From Closterium sp. Naga37s-1 (lineage: Eukaryota > Streptophyta > Zygnematophyceae > Desmidiales > Closteriaceae): a stretch of 64,000 bases of DNA. The stretch is from the NCBI GenBank assembly GCA_947471745.1, contig CANJKZ010000507.1, forward strand, positions 372,001-436,000, read 5' to 3'. Below, piece after piece: positions 10,230 to 22,994 of this stretch (position 1 is the stretch's first letter; each line of letters opens with the position of its first letter). A model generated the notes under the pieces. That model saw nothing but the letters and a program-made list of their open reading frames with translations, had not been told where the DNA came from and made no database searches. The translations under genes were made by a program, and so were the position numbers.

Positions 10230-13050
10230 GGGGCTGACTCGCTTGACTACTCCGGTGAGGTCGGAGCAGTGTTTGTACTGCTGACGTGGCAGTCGATTGG
10301 TAAGGAAGTCGGCTGCCATCTCGGTGGTGGGGCAGTATGTGAGGTCAACCTTGCCCTGGTCAATTTCGTCCTTGACGAAAAAGTACCGAAGCGCGATGTG
10401 CTTCGTGCGGTTCACGAACCCTGGCTTGTCCGCAATCTTGATGGCGCTCTGATTGTCGCAGTGAAGGCGAAAGGTGGGCGAAGCTGGAATTTTCGCTTCC
10501 TGCAGCAACTCCTGCAGGTACAGACCTTCGCGAAATGCTGCTGTCGCGGCGATGTATTCTGCTTCGGCCGATGACATAGCAACCAGTTCCTGCTTTTGTG
10601 AGTTCCAGGAGATTGGTCCTGTTGGCTCCAGGCAAGACAAAGCCGGTTCGTGACCGTTGATTTGCAGGATCAGTGGCATGATCTGCGTCCACGTAGCCGT
10701 TGAGGTTGAAAGAGGTTGTCGTCAGCGTGGAGTAGGAGAGCCCGATGTCAGGTGTGGAGATGAAGTACTGCAGGGCGCGCTCCATGTCCAGCTGGTTCTC
10801 TGCTATTGGCTTGCGAGAGTACTGTGCCAGTTGGCTGGCGATGTACGAAAGGTCGGGTCGGCAGGTGACAGAGGCGAACAGCAGGCACCCCAGTTTCTGC
10901 TGGTACATTTGGAGTCCTGCGGGCAACAGAGGTTTGTTGTCCGGTTTGTAGTTGGCGATGGGGTTGCGGTAAGGAGGTGACAGTGGTGCGGGTGAGATGT
11001 TGAAGCCTTCCCCCAGCTGCTCTGCGTACTTGGAGGCTGACAGGTGAATTGCTTCTGGCGCATAGGTGATGTTCAGGCCCAGAAACTGCGTGACGCTATG
11101 GTTGATGGTGGTATCAACGCGCTGTGCCAGGTTCTCCTCGAACTGATTAAGGAGCTTGTTGCAGGTGCCGGTGTACAGCAGGTCATTGACGTAGAAAGTC
11201 AGGAGGATCTAATCGCTGTTGAAGTGAAGGCGGTACATTCCCGGGTCGTGCGGCAGCTGCCTGAAGCCAATTTCCAGGAGGATTTTGTGCAGGTGCTGCT
11301 GCCAGAGACGCAGCGCTTGCTTTATCCCGTAGATGGATTTCTTCAGCTGACAGACCCTGGGGTCTCCTTCCCCGTAGGTGTGTCGCTGTTCCACGAAGAT
11401 AGTTGCATCCACCAGCGCGTACAAAAACGCGTTCTCGACGTCGATCTGCCGCAGTGGTAGGTGCTTAGCGGCGGCAATGGCGAGTAGAATCGTGACGGAG
11501 GTGTGACGGCTGACGCGAGCGAAGGTTTGATCAAAATCAATGCTGTGGCGCTGGTCGTAGCCGCGTACGACCCACCGTGCCTTGAAGCGCTCGATAGTGC
11601 CGTCAGCGTTAGATTTCAGGCGAAAATCCCACTTTCCGCTTAGCACCCTCCTCCCCTTCACTGTTGCACGATCGATTAGGACCCATGTATCACGTGATTC
11701 CAGTGCCCTCAGCTCCGCGTCCATAGCATCACGCCACTCCTTGGCGTGGGGACCGGTCAGGGCCTGGCGAGGGTTCTTGGGCTCGACGGCGCGCGTGAGG
11801 GTAGTGACGGACGTGTGTAGGTCGAGAAGCTGCAGGCCGGACACATTGGTGGTGTCAGCGGTGGTGACCTCCACCACATCATCATCGTCACTCTCGTGGG
11901 CAGTTGCGGAAGTGCTGGGCTCGTGTTGGCGACGCGATGGTCCTCGTGCGGGTGTGTCGTCGTCATCATTGTTGTCGTTGTCACGCGGGCGAGGCGGAAC
12001 GCCAGGATGTTCGTCGGCGGGGTCGCGGTCGAGTACTGCTGCTGCAGCCTCGTCTTCGGGAGTTGCAAAGCTGCGACCGTTGTTGTCTTAGGCGCGTGCG
12101 ACGTGGTGGCGCTCGTCCTCGATCCACTGCTTCAAGGTGAGTCGCTCGTAGAAGAGAACGTCACGAGCGGGGACGATCTGATTGGTGTCAATGTCGAGGA
12201 TGAGCCAGCCCTGGTACTCGTGACTGAGCCCCAGGTGGACTCCCCAGCGTGCGCGGTGAGTGAACTTGCCAGTTGTTGCCGAAGTCGGCCGATACTGCAC
12301 CATGCACCCCCAGACCCTTAGCATGGAGGTGTCTCCCCTTGAGCCGGTCCACTTCATGTGCGGGGAGAGATCGCCCCTGTTGGCTGTGGTGGAGAGGAGG
12401 TTGTGCAGGCGCACAGCGTGGTTCATGGCGTACGGCCAATATTTCATGGGAAGGCCGGACTGATTCATAAGGGCGCCCACCTTCGTCATGAGAGTGTGGT
12501 TGATTCTTTCGGCGACGCCTTGCTGCTGGTGAGCGTAGGGGAGAGAGATCTGATGCTTGATCCCCTTCTTTGCAATAGCTCTCTCCAGTTCGTTGCTCCG
12601 AAACTCCTGGGCGCCGTCAGTTTGCCAGACTTTCAGCTTCTTCCCTGATTGCTGTTGCGCGTGTGCGAGCCAGATGCGGAAGACTTCAGGAGCCTTTGAG
12701 CGGACGTCGTTGTTGGCGATCCAGACGTGGCGTGAGTATGCGTCCACAAAGGTGAGTGTGTATCGTTCGCCATTGATACCGTCGAAGGTGAGCACGATGA
12801 AGTCGCTGTAGACTTTCTGTAGCTTCTTGTAGCGGTTGGTGCTCGGTTCCAGGGAGGGGTAGGCTTGGTGCGTGAGGGCCGCAGTGGGACAGATAGTGCA
12901 GGTGGTTGGGTGTGACGTGCTGAGCGGTTCCCTGCCGTCAGGACGCAGCAGTGCTCCTGGCAGGTAGACTTTGGCGCGGAGGCAGTTGTTGAACGTCTGG
13001 CGCGAGGGGTGAGCGAGTCGCTGATGCCATAGGTCTTCGTTTGCGCGGAT
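10230..13050 (-). other. Integrase, RT and RNase H domains of element D
   Basis: On the - strand: pre-integrase motif LWHQRLAHPS; integrase with a WQTDGAQEF-type centre and HQQQGVAERI; RT with VRGYDQRHSIDFDQTF and RQIDVENAFLYA; RNase H with SSAEAEYIA and KHIALRYFFVKDE. It is a different copia lineage from the neighbours, judged by motif wording and longer LTRs. Confidence 0.85.
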
Positions 13051-14899
13051 TCCGGAGGTGCGCAGGGAACGAGCGTGATGTTCTGCTGCTTCTGCTTCTG
13101 CCTCGTGGGGAGTTTGGAGCACTGGTCCTTCTTCTTCTCCTAGTTCTGCTTCGTTGTCCGGCTCCTCTGCTTCTGCTTCTGTTGCTGTCTGCCCTTCTGC
13201 AGGTGCTGTCGTGAGGTAGAGCGCGAGGAAGTTGCGATCTGGAATGATGTTGAGTGGAGTCCGCGTGCCTTCGATGAAGCGTGCGAAGGGATCTGGGCGG
13301 GAGATTGGCCCAAGCGAGTCTCGTGGCGGAGTGGTAGGAACATTCCCCTCCTCAATCTCCGACCAGGGATCCGACCAGCGGTAAGGTGAGTGGGGTGGTG
13401 AAGGGATGTTGCGCGGGCGTCGTCCGAGCAGGATAGGGACGCGTGGTGATCGCTCTCCGCGTTCTGCAGCCATTTCTCGTTCTTTTTCCTCTTCTTCTTC
13501 TTTGGTGAGCGGGGCATCCGCGTATTCGTTTTCTCCCCATCCTCCTGCATCGCCCCATCCGCTAGTTCCCCAACCTCGCACGGTGCCGGATGCGCCAGTT
13601 GCGGATCCCCATGTTGCACCATCATTTTCTGGTGTGTGGTCATCGTCTCCCCATGCGCCACGTCGTGCTGACTCCTCGTCCCATCCTGCCGCTACGCGCT
13701 CCTCATACAGCTTTGCCTTCTTTTCTACTCTTGCCTTGTCTTTCCTCCTCCTTGACGCTCAATTCTTCTTTTGCGTCAGGATCTTTCCACGACTTGTCGA
13801 TGAAGTTGCGGTAGACGTCCCGGTTGTAGGGTCGCGGACGATTTTCTTCGTCGAAAGTTGTGCCGTGCGCTTCCTCCAAGATCCAGTGGAAGGTTTCGGT
13901 GCGCGGTGCGGGTCGCTGCTGCTCCGTCAGCCCCAGTCTTTCGTCTCCGATCCCGAAAACACGGTGAGTGGTGACGGCTAGCTCCATTTCTGTCATGCCC
14001 GTAGGTTCCACCTCTGCGCTTTCCACCTCTTAAATCGCCGCGAGATCCTTTTCAATTTCTTCTGTGCGGCTTGCCATGGGTGTGAAGCAGGTGGTGCAGA
14101 TGCCGTCAGGACCGTTGGTGCAGATTGATTTCTTCAGGGTGGGGGCTGCAGCGTATCCACGGTCGTCCGTCCGGATGCTGCCATGATTCCACGTTCGTGT
14201 ATGGAAAATCCAGGGGAACGAGGTCCACTAGCTCGTCTGACGATGCCTGGCAGTTGGGGATATCGAAGTCGAGCACGTAAATGCCGTTGAGCGAGCGAGC
14301 TCTTCCGAGGTATTTGTGTGACTCGACGGGTGTGTCTGGAGGGGCGTAGGTGAGGATGAGATCACGCGTGTGAGGATCCGTAGCGAGCATTACTCCGCAG
14401 CCTCTGAGTTGTCCTGCCGACAGTAAATTAAAGCTGAGGTCCGGCACATAAAGCACGTCGTTGAACGTGATGTGCGTGTTGCTGTCTCGAGCTTGTAACA
14501 CCTCGATGCCTTGCGCATTTGTGCGCAGTTGCTCGTTGTTGGCGACAGTGACGTAGGTGGAGGGAGCGCGGCTGATGTTCGAGATGTAGCGGACATACCC
14601 CACCATGTGCTGCCCGCAACGGCTATCCAGGTACAAGGTGTTATGGTTGTCGACGTTGTTATTGCGCAGAAGGAGTGTGAGCCGCGGCGTCACCAGAGTC
14701 CCCTTGTATCGACTCTCAAAGAACTCGTCTTCTCTCCATCCCACGGGAACGTAGTGCCGATTGTCGTGGGGTGGACTTTCCCGCAGTTGTATTGGCTGAT
14801 GCCAGTCTTGCTCGTCTTCGTCGTATCGGAAGTAATAATAATATGTAAGAGGGTTGTTCCACCCTTCTTCAGGTTGAATGAGTGCGTCGCGGGGTTCTT

Positions 14900-16085
14900 C
14901 CTCTTCGTCTGGTTCAGTAGCGAGTGGGCGACGCCTTGCAGCCATGTTTGCGATTATGTTTCTAGGAGCTCCCGCTTGAGATCCTTGTGCCTGTTGTTGC
15001 TGTTGGTGTTGTGCAGGAGGGCGTGAAGCTTGCTGCTGAGGCTGAAAGTGACGAGCGTCTTGTCGGCCGACCCAATTGTTGTGGTGAGTGGAATTCGGGT
15101 GGCGATTGTTAGACCGGAACTTGCATCGGTCCGTTGAGTGTCCGAAAACTTTGCAGATTTTGCAAAAGTGGCGCCTTGGTTGTCGTCGCACTTCACGGTT
15201 CTCTGTGTAGAAGGCGAGGCGCTCTTGGCGCGGCGCGGAGCTTTTACTGCTCGAATCCATATCCTGTTGTTCAGTCAGGAGGGCGGCGCATAGCGCAGCT
15301 TCAGAGATAATTCCTCGTTGTCGGAGTAGCGCTTTGCAGGGCTTCCACTCTGGCCCGAGTCCTTGGAGGACGATGTTGACGAAGATCTCCTCCGAAATGG
15401 CACTTCCATGCTTTGTGATTTGGTCACGAACGTTCCGACAGCGGTTTATATATGAGTTTGCTTTCTCCCCGTGCCCCATCTTGGTCTCCATGAGTTGCTG
15501 CAGGAGCCTGCTGACGGTGACCGAATCCTTCGGCTGATATACCTCAACGAGGTGCTTCCAGGCTTCCAGAGCTGGAGCGGCGCTCTCTTTGTAGGAACGA
15601 ATGCTGAGTTGTTCCGCAGGCGTCATATTGTGTAGCAGCGCATTGTACGACATGAGGGATTCGCTGTAGTACTGAGTCCTGGCGTCTTCGGTGTCTTCCA
15701 CCGGTTTTGCGTAGGAGCCGTCGAAGTAATGGTAGATCTGCGCTGTTTGTAGGAGGAGCTCAAGCTCGAAACTCCAAGTATAAAAATCCTTGCCGTCAAA
15801 CGCGGCAGTAGTCTTAATTTTTGAAACGCTGAGGAAGCGTGCTTGCGCAAAGTTGATAACTTCATCACTTGGACGGGGGGGCAGTTGTTGTTGATTTGTC
15901 TGTGTCGAGGGAGAAGGTGTGCGCGGCGGTATCACGGCTTTTCGCAGTCGGTTGTCCATGTTGAGCTGGTTGGGAAGAGGTTCCCGCATCGCCTTTGCGC
16001 AATTCTTGGAGATCTTTCTCCATAGTTGAGTGTCGCGAAAATAACTGCTCGAGTGCGGCAGTGCTGATCGTGGTTGTCGCCTCAT
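14900..16085 (-). other. Gag region of element D
   Basis: A UBN2-type gag domain (the SIRSYKES...LEAWKHLVEVYQPKD style is typical of copia gag) is followed by the zinc knuckle FCKICKVFGHSTDRC, fitting CX2CX4HX4C. It lies between the primer-binding site and the protease/integrase part, as expected. Confidence 0.8.
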
Positions 16086-16234
16086 TTGTCGCAGCCAGGT
16101 TGGTTTGTCCTTCGACCGTCAGATTCGCTTGGCCTCCGGATCCTTCGGCCATCTTGGACTTGGAGCGTGTGCCGCTCGCCAGATCTTGATTCGGCGAATT
16201 TCAAGGAAGTGGGGTTGCGAAGAATCCCCGAGTA

Positions 16235-16246
16235 GCTCTGATACCA
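16235..16246 (-). other. Primer-binding site of element D
   Basis: On the - strand TGGTATCAGAGC immediately follows the 5' LTR. This is the canonical complement of the tRNA-iMet 3' end used by plant copia elements. Confidence 0.9.
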
Positions 16247-16659
16247 TGTTACAATCCCAAGTGGGACTTAGCGAAGGATCGCTCAGGGTTGATCGCAGGG
16301 TAGTGTTGCAGCGGAAGTGTTGACCTCAGGTCAGAGTGAATGTAAATGACTGAGATTGATAATAGCATGCATACATCGAGTTTATATAGGAAATACAAAG
16401 GAATACGAAACGACCTAGACTAGCCATGTACTCTAAGGGGTACATTCCCTTATTACAGTGAAGTTCAAACCGTGCGGTGCGGGAACCTGTTTCAAACCTG
16501 TTCCCGCTCTTTTCACTTCAAATGTTTCTGCCTGCATCGATCTTGGTCAGACGGTTACCAGCGTCGCTTCGACTCTTCTGACTCCTCGGCTTCGTACTCG
16601 GTAGAGTCGGCCCCTGCAGCATACAGGAATGCCTTCTCATAAAGTTTCATATCGTAACA
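16247..16659 (-). repeat. 5' LTR of element D (intact)
   Basis: 413 bp with TGTTAC...GTAACA ends. It supplies the uninterrupted reference that exposes TRIM F inside the other copy. It is followed by AGGTC (16,660-16,664). Confidence 0.9.
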
Positions 16660-16664
16660 AGGTC

Positions 16665-16761
16665 AAAGGGGAGGGGTACAAGGAGAGTGTTGAGTGCAAT
16701 TATGTACCCCCTAGGATGCAACTCACTGCAGGCTAAATAACTGTATAACATAACTTTGACA
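16665..16761 (-). repeat. 3' LTR of element C, inner fragment
   Basis: Continues the 8,121-8,152 fragment after D and ends ...AACTTTGACA, matching 30,700-30,791 with few differences. The purine-rich tract on the - strand next to it (16,762-16,778) is C's polypurine tract. Confidence 0.85.
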
Positions 16762-16976
16762 CACCACCATAGCCTAAGTGAGGGGCATCAAAACGACCAA
16801 GACAAGCAAGTGGTCACAAGACCAGTCAAGAGAAGAAACACAGCAAGCTCAGGGTGGATCACAATGTCACCACACAGTCCAAGCACAAGCAATCAGCCAC
16901 AAGGCCAGTTCAAGAGTTCACAAGTATATATAAATGCAAGTACAAGCAACAAGAGGCAATACTACAGCAGTCGAGG

Positions 16977-18161
16977 TGTTGCACAAGATCCGGTCACTTT
17001 GAAGACTTACGACGAACTCATTTCTCAATTAAACGCAAATCCGCTCAATAGGATTGCGCGCGCTTGTTGTAGCTACCACCTCAAAGTCGAATCACGTCAA
17101 AAGGTGGTCTATGGAGTGAGAACCAACTGAAAACGTATAGCTGCTGCTTTTACTAGAATTGATGGAGGAAGAACAAACATTTAGCATAGAATAAGGAGTT
17201 GGGGGGTTTCAAGAGAACCTTGTGAGGGAAGGGCTCTCCAAATGCTTTGGAAGGATGGTGGGAACCTTCCTAGCATCAAATATGCAACCCTCATGATGAG
17301 GTCCTTTAGGTGTCACATGCAAAATCCAATCCAATTGGATTTTGCCTAAGTGTTGCAAGATTTGCAACCCATGCTAGAAACTTCTAGCCACCCCAATCCA
17401 AAAGTCAAAGTTGCCTTCCTAACCACCCAACCAAAGATCCCTTTATAGCCATGACCCAATTATCGCCCTAGTTAATATCCCAAATTAAAGCTGCGGTCTA
17501 CATACTAAAGGGTATTTTTTGGGGGCATTTCGGGTGCACACCCTAGGACGAATGCTGATTGGGGAACGAAATGACCATTTTCCAGAAATGAGGGAGCGAA
17601 TGTTTCAAACAGAACTGGCGAATCCCGCCAGTTTCGTGAAAGGTTTGGTTGGGGTGTAAATATTTCGGGAGGAGAGGGTTGTGTTGGCGATTTCGCCACA
17701 ACGTGCAACCAATCCGGGTTGGGGAGGTGATTGGCGGGAAAACTAGAAGCCAATCCTGTTTCGCCCAATTTTCAAAGGTGAGGTTGTGTTGTCACAAAGC
17801 AGTAACTGCACCTCGCCACTCAAGGTTGGAGCGAAGCTAGGTGCTACCGTGGTTTCAAGTGATAAACCTAGACCTCCCGCAGGAAGTATGTAGGCGACAG
17901 CTTTAAGATAGAGTTCCCAAATCTTTGAAATCTTGTAACTTGGGCGATCTTGGTCGGAATAAGGCGATCTTGGTATCGTTGGAAAGCTCTGGATTTCTCC
18001 TGCGCGATCAAGCATTTAGACTTGGAGAAAAACACAGAGGTGATAAAATCCAACAGCCATGCATAATGATTTATGCTCATGCAAATGACGCAAGCATGAA
18101 TTGCACGAGCACATAGCAGGACGTTAGGATGACATGCACGCATACTGACGTGCATACAACA
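16977..18161 (-). repeat. 3' LTR of element E, containing MITE G
   Basis: TGTTGCACAAG...GCATACAACA. It matches the 766-bp 5' LTR apart from the inserted MITE and a few substitutions clustered in the first 130 bp. Confidence 0.9.
17489..17902. mobile_element. MITE G, TTAA-flanked, 414 bp
   Basis: Present in one LTR of element E and absent from the other, so its borders are exact. Terminal inverted repeats AGCTGCGGTCTACATACT and AGTATGTAGGCGACAGCT pair over 18 bp with two mismatches. TTAA lies on both sides (17,485-17,488 and 17,903-17,906) and once at the empty site (CCCAAATTAAGATAG at about 23,500). No coding capacity. TTAA is the target of piggyBac and Kolobok families; a TAA reading (PIF/Harbinger) is possible but leaves the ends asymmetric. 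It is the most recent event visible at this spot. Confidence 0.85.
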
Positions 18162-18409
18162 AACTCCCCCTCAGAATAACGGACTGCATGCACACACACT
18201 CATACGCATGCAAACTCATCACATAGACAAACACACATGCCCCCATGATATTGATGTACACACTAGTGCAATGCCATGCCACACATCTTAGCACACTTCC
18301 AATGTGCGCTCTCGGGAAGTCTCTTGGTAAGAAAATTAGCTGCCTGCTTGCAAGCCTTCACCCAATGAAGCTCAACAGCCCCCTCCTTCACCATCTTCCT
18401 CACCTAGTG

Positions 18410-21200
18410 CCACTTAACCTTCATGTGATTGTTCAGCCCATTCAGGATAGGATTAGTGGCCATGGCAATAGCACTCTCGCTGTCAGAGAATATTGGTGTA
18501 GGTCCCTCCTGTTCAGCTCCCATGTCCTCCAGCAGCTTCCTCAGGAGCACAATCTCCTTAATGGCATGATACATTGCCATGTATTCTGACTCTGCCGAAG
18601 ACTGAGCAATCTCACTCTGCTTCTTGGACCTCCAACTCACTGGTCCTCCTCCAACCATGCACACATAGCCACCCACAGATGACTGATCCTCATCCTCCGA
18701 GGCCCACGTAGCGTCGGTGAAGCACGACATCATGAAGGTTCCAGGAGTGATCCCATCTGCTCCAGGTTGCTTCAGCTGGCCTCCAGCTGAAAACTGAACA
18801 CCAGCAGATGCTGTAGATCCGAGGTAGCGCACCATGCGCTTTGCCACCTCTAAATGCACCTCTGTGGGCTGCTGCACAACTCTGGCCAGCTGCCCCACTC
18901 CAAATGAAGCATCAGGTCGCGTATGCACAGCTGCATACATAACACTCCCAATGAGTGACTGGTACTCATTTTGCAGCTCATTCTCATCATCATCCTCAGC
19001 TGCCTTCTGTAACTTGTAGCCTGCAGGAAATGGCGTCATCACAGTGCGACCCCCAGTCACACCATAACGCTCCATCACGCCAGAGATGTACTGTGACTGA
19101 TGCATTTTCAGCCACTTCCTCTCGACATCTCGCTCAATCTGCAGCCCCAAGTAGTAATGGACATCCCCAAGCATCTTGCACTTGAAGCTGTCCATCAGCA
19201 GCTTTTGGGCTCTTTCAATCTGCTCCATGGAAGGTGAGAACAGCAGCATGTCATCGACATACACCAGCAGCAAGAGCCGCTGCTCCCCCTCTCCGAGCAA
19301 GAACAAGCTGTGGTCAGCTTGGGATGTTTTGAAGCCTCCAGCGAGCAGCACTTCCTCCACCTTCTCGTACCAGCACCTAGGTGCTTGCTTAAGGCCGTAG
19401 ATAGCCTTCTTAAGCTTGCACACCCGGTTGGTACCATCATCATAGCCGTCGGGCTGCTTCATGTAGATATCCTCCAGCAATATTCCATTGAGGAATGCAG
19501 TGGTGATATCCATCTGCTTCACATGCCATCCCTTCACAGCTGCGCCAGCTAGCACAGTCCTCAATGTTACTGGCTTAGCCACAGGAGCAAAGATCGCCTT
19601 GAAGTCGATCTTTTCTTTCTGCTGAAACCCTTTTGCAACTAAGCGGCTCTTGAACCGCTCTAATGCTCCATCAGAATCCGTCTTCACTTTGAAGACCCAC
19701 TTGCTACTGATGGGCCGTCGCCCTTCAGGTAGCTCAACAAGCTCCCAAGTCCCATTCTCAATTAGACTATTGAACTCCGCATCCATGGCAGCCTTCCACT
19801 TTTCCTTCTGGGGTCCATTGAGTGCCTCCTCCAATGTGGCTGGTTCTCCAGGCAAGGGTTTGAAGAAGCAAAAAGCCATCTCTTCATCATCTCCCTCATC
19901 AGCCTGAACTGCCATGGCACCCTGCTTGGGTCCTCCCAAACGGCTGTACTTTAGCCTTGAAGGTGGTGCTGCCACTCTCTTCTCTCGAGTGGCAGTCTGC
20001 TGCCCAAGTGGTGAAGCTCTTTTTAGCACACTCCCTTTCGTAACCTTGGCTTGTACAGCAGGCTCGGGATGAGAAGGTGAGTCTTCACGCACTGACTCAT
20101 CCTCCAACCCCTCCTCTGCAGCAGGACCAGCAACTTGCTGATCACCACCGCCACTGTGGTCACTGGTCAGCTCTGACCCAGGGAGATCATCGAGGTGCAG
20201 TTGAACCTCCTCCACTGCGGATCGCTCTATCTCCTGCAGACGCAGGCCGATCTGCACTTGCTGCTGTTGCTGCCAGTCCTTGTACATGACGTCCTCAACA
20301 AATTTGACGTCACGACTGACCAGCGTCTTTTTGCTCTTGGGGTCCCACATCAGCCACCCCTTCGAGTCAGGTGCCATCCCAAGATGGACAGCCCACACAG
20401 CAGCAACTTCCAGCTTGTGCCTTTGGTCCTTAGGCACCATCAGAAGACCCATGTAGCCCCACACACGCAGCATGTCAATGGTTGGCTTCTTGCCAAGCCA
20501 ACGCTCATACGGTACCCAGTGCTTCTCGCCAACATGCGTCAAGACTCTGTTCTTGACCGTAATGACATGGCGGACAGCATCAGGCCAGAACTTGTAGGGC
20601 ATTCCAGCAGCCCCCAACAAGGTCTTGGCTGCCTCTCCAATGGTCCGGTTGGCATGCTCGGCAATGCCGTTTCGCTGCGGTGTACTAGGGCAGGTCAGCT
20701 GGTGTCGGATGCCGTTCCTCTTGAGGAGATGGGTGAAATCAGTTCCAAGGAACTCACCACCACGGTCACTCCTCAGCACCTTCACCAGTCTCATGGACTG
20801 ACGCTCAAGCATCGGCAGCCAATCCTCTTTGATTGTTGTAGCGGCGTCACTCTTTTTGGACAAGGGACGAGCCCATGTGAATCGACTCCATTCGTCCACC
20901 ATGGTGAGGAATTAAAATGCTCCCCCAGTCCCCTCTGTCCTCATAGGACCTACAAGGTCCATGTGCACCACCTCCAATGGTGCCTTCGTCGATCCCTCCG
21001 CGCGCGGGAACGGGAATCGCACGAACTTATTCTGCATGCATGCCTCGCATCCGCCAAAGGCAGCGCCATCTCCATGCACTTGCAGAATGTGCACGCACTT
21101 CTCCTTGTGCATCAACTCCAATGTGGAGAGAGCCACATGTGCAAGTCGCCGGTGCCAAGTCTCCCTAGATGCTTGGCCCGAGGTAGCTGACGCCTTCACG
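18410..21200 (-). other. Integrase, RT and RNase H domains of element E
   Basis: On the - strand: pre-integrase HRRLAHVALS with HHCC spacing; integrase with VDEWSRFTWARPL, LRSDRGGEFLG and PQRNGIAEH; RT with VAKGFQQKEKIDF, KQMDITTAFLNG, YGLKQAPRCWY and the catalytic LVYVDDMLLF (near 19,255); RNase H with CFTDATWASEDEDQSS and SSAESEYMAM. Complete domain set for this half. Confidence 0.9.
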
Positions 21201-21449
21201 GCTGCGCTTGCGCCAATCAGCTCTTCACTTTGCATTCAATATTGCTCCTCCATTGAAGCCACGGCAGCCGCGTTGCCCGATTTGTGCCAAGGGAGAACCG
21301 GGATCTGCCACATGCGCTTGTGGACATCTCCCTTGCTCTGCAGGTCCCAAATAAGGCGCGTATCGTTGTATGCTCGATAGCGCTCCGAGCCAATGGTCTC
21401 GGTATTCACACCTGCGTCTCCCAATCGGCCAGTCGATCAGGTTCGCACA

Positions 21450-22760
21450 CAAGTCCGGCCCCAATAGCACGTTCTTCAATCCCACAAGCTCACCATCCGC
21501 TCCCATGAACTTGGCGCATCCCATGCCCATGACTTTGGCCTTGGCGCCAGTCGCGGATGTGACTGTAAAGATCGGTGCGGGCTGGATCTCATCAAGAAGA
21601 TCCACACGAGGAGTCATGTGCCAGGAGCTCCCAGAGTCTATCACCCAATGGGTGAGGGGATGAAGGAGAACCTTGGCAGCCATAGCGAGGTCGGTCATTC
21701 CTTCTTTCACAAAGAAGAAGAAACCGGCCTTCCGCTCTTCAGTTTTGCCACCTTTCTCATCATCCTTCTCCTTTCCACCAGTTCTCATGACTCCCCCACT
21801 CCTCTTGCCACCATGCTGGTTGCTTGAGGAAGGCGGGGTCCAATCTCGGGGCCGTTGGTAGCACTTTCTCCAACGATGGCCGTGCTTCTTGCAATAGAAG
21901 CACACCTCCTCCTGACCACCGCCACTCTCCTCTTGGGAGTTCTCATTCTGTTTGCCCTTCGACTTCTTTTTGAAGCCGCTCTTCCCACCTCCAACTCCAT
22001 AACCAGCACCATCCCCTGAGTGCTCTACACTTCGGCGCCTCAAATCCTCTTCAAGGATTCGCGCACGAATGTAATCCACACTCCATTGGGATTGCTGGGA
22101 GTTGAGGTTGATGGCTAGGGCAGACCACGACTCAGGAAGTCGGATCACTATCTCCACGCACTGAACAAGCTCAGGGTAGACAACGCCACCACTCTTGAGC
22201 TTCGTGAAGATGTCTCGCATCTCATCCAACACGGGCTGCATTGCCTCTCCATCAACAAATTTGATGTCGCGCAATCGCCTCGCGAGTAGCACAATGCCTG
22301 TAGCATGTGTTGGTGAGTGCACATCAAGGAGTTTCCTCCATGCCTTGGGTCCACACTCGGGATCACCCAATAGGCCTTTGATATGGTCAAGTTGGCGTCC
22401 ACCAACCGCTTGGACCATGAACATGTACGCATCAAATGAGCGCTTTATCCATGCCACTTTCAAGTCCATGGCCTCTGGCATCTTTTCCTTTCCTTCCACC
22501 ACATCCAATAACTTATATTGGGTAAACATGAGCCTCATACGAAAACTCCAGTGCTCATAATCCTCCCCCATGAACTTCTCAATAGAGAAGACTTTCATAG
22601 GATCCACAGATATAGGAGATGGTGTAGTGGAAGAGGGTAGCACAGGGGTAGCTGGTTGGTGAGTTCCCACTCCACCACCAACTACTCTCCCTTGCTCTCC
22701 AGCCTCTCCACTCCCAGCCATCTCATCATTAGCACCTCTGGAGTCCGTCTCAGCCACCAC
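21450..22760 (-). other. Gag and protease region of element E
   Basis: The Met-initiated gag start is near 22,760. The gag domain contains a FSIEKFMGEDYEHWSFRM-type opening, followed by zinc knuckle CFYCKKHGHRWRKC near 21,880 and an aspartic protease motif WVIDSGSSWHM near 21,640. The arrangement is typical of plant copia polyproteins. Confidence 0.88.
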
Positions 22761-22980
22761 AAGGCCTTAGGCACGGTGGAATCTTGAGGAAAACGCTTGG
22801 ACAGGATTTTGCCAGAAATTCCGCTTTTATGAAAAACGACGTCATGGTTAGCACACTTTGAACCATGACGCGATTCGACCATCACTCAAAAGATCGCGAG
22901 CAGAGCTACAATAAAATAGTCTCACTCGTCAACATTGGTTGCGAAACGATGACAATTAGTCGCTTCAAAGTCGACCACCA

Positions 22981-22992
22981 GCTCTGATACCA
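22981..22992 (-). other. Primer-binding site of element E
   Basis: TGGTATCAGAGC on the - strand, two bases after the 5' LTR; an exact tRNA-iMet-type site. Confidence 0.9.
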
Positions 22993-22994
22993 CT

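Larger units (their letters stand above)
8153..16659 (-). mobile_element. Ty1/copia element D (fossil), inserted in C's LTR
   Basis: It is flanked by TSD AGGTC (8,148-8,152 and 16,660-16,664). Both LTRs are 413 bp once the nested TRIM F is removed, and they are about 97% identical. The 5' LTR is on the right. A complete 12-base tRNA-iMet primer site lies at 16,235-16,246. The gag region (about 14,900-16,085) has a CX2CX4HX4C knuckle near 15,150. Protease-like, pre-integrase (about 12,930-13,050), integrase (about 12,250-12,830), RT (about 11,000-11,760) and RNase H (about 10,230-10,760) follow. Its lineage is clearly distinct from A/B/C and from E. It is broken (about five or six breaks). Confidence 0.88.

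Noticed and set aside
17489-17902. A 414-bp deletion in one LTR of element E instead of an insertion in the other
   Set aside because: Inverted terminal repeats plus a duplicated TTAA, with a single TTAA at the other copy, are the signature of insertion.
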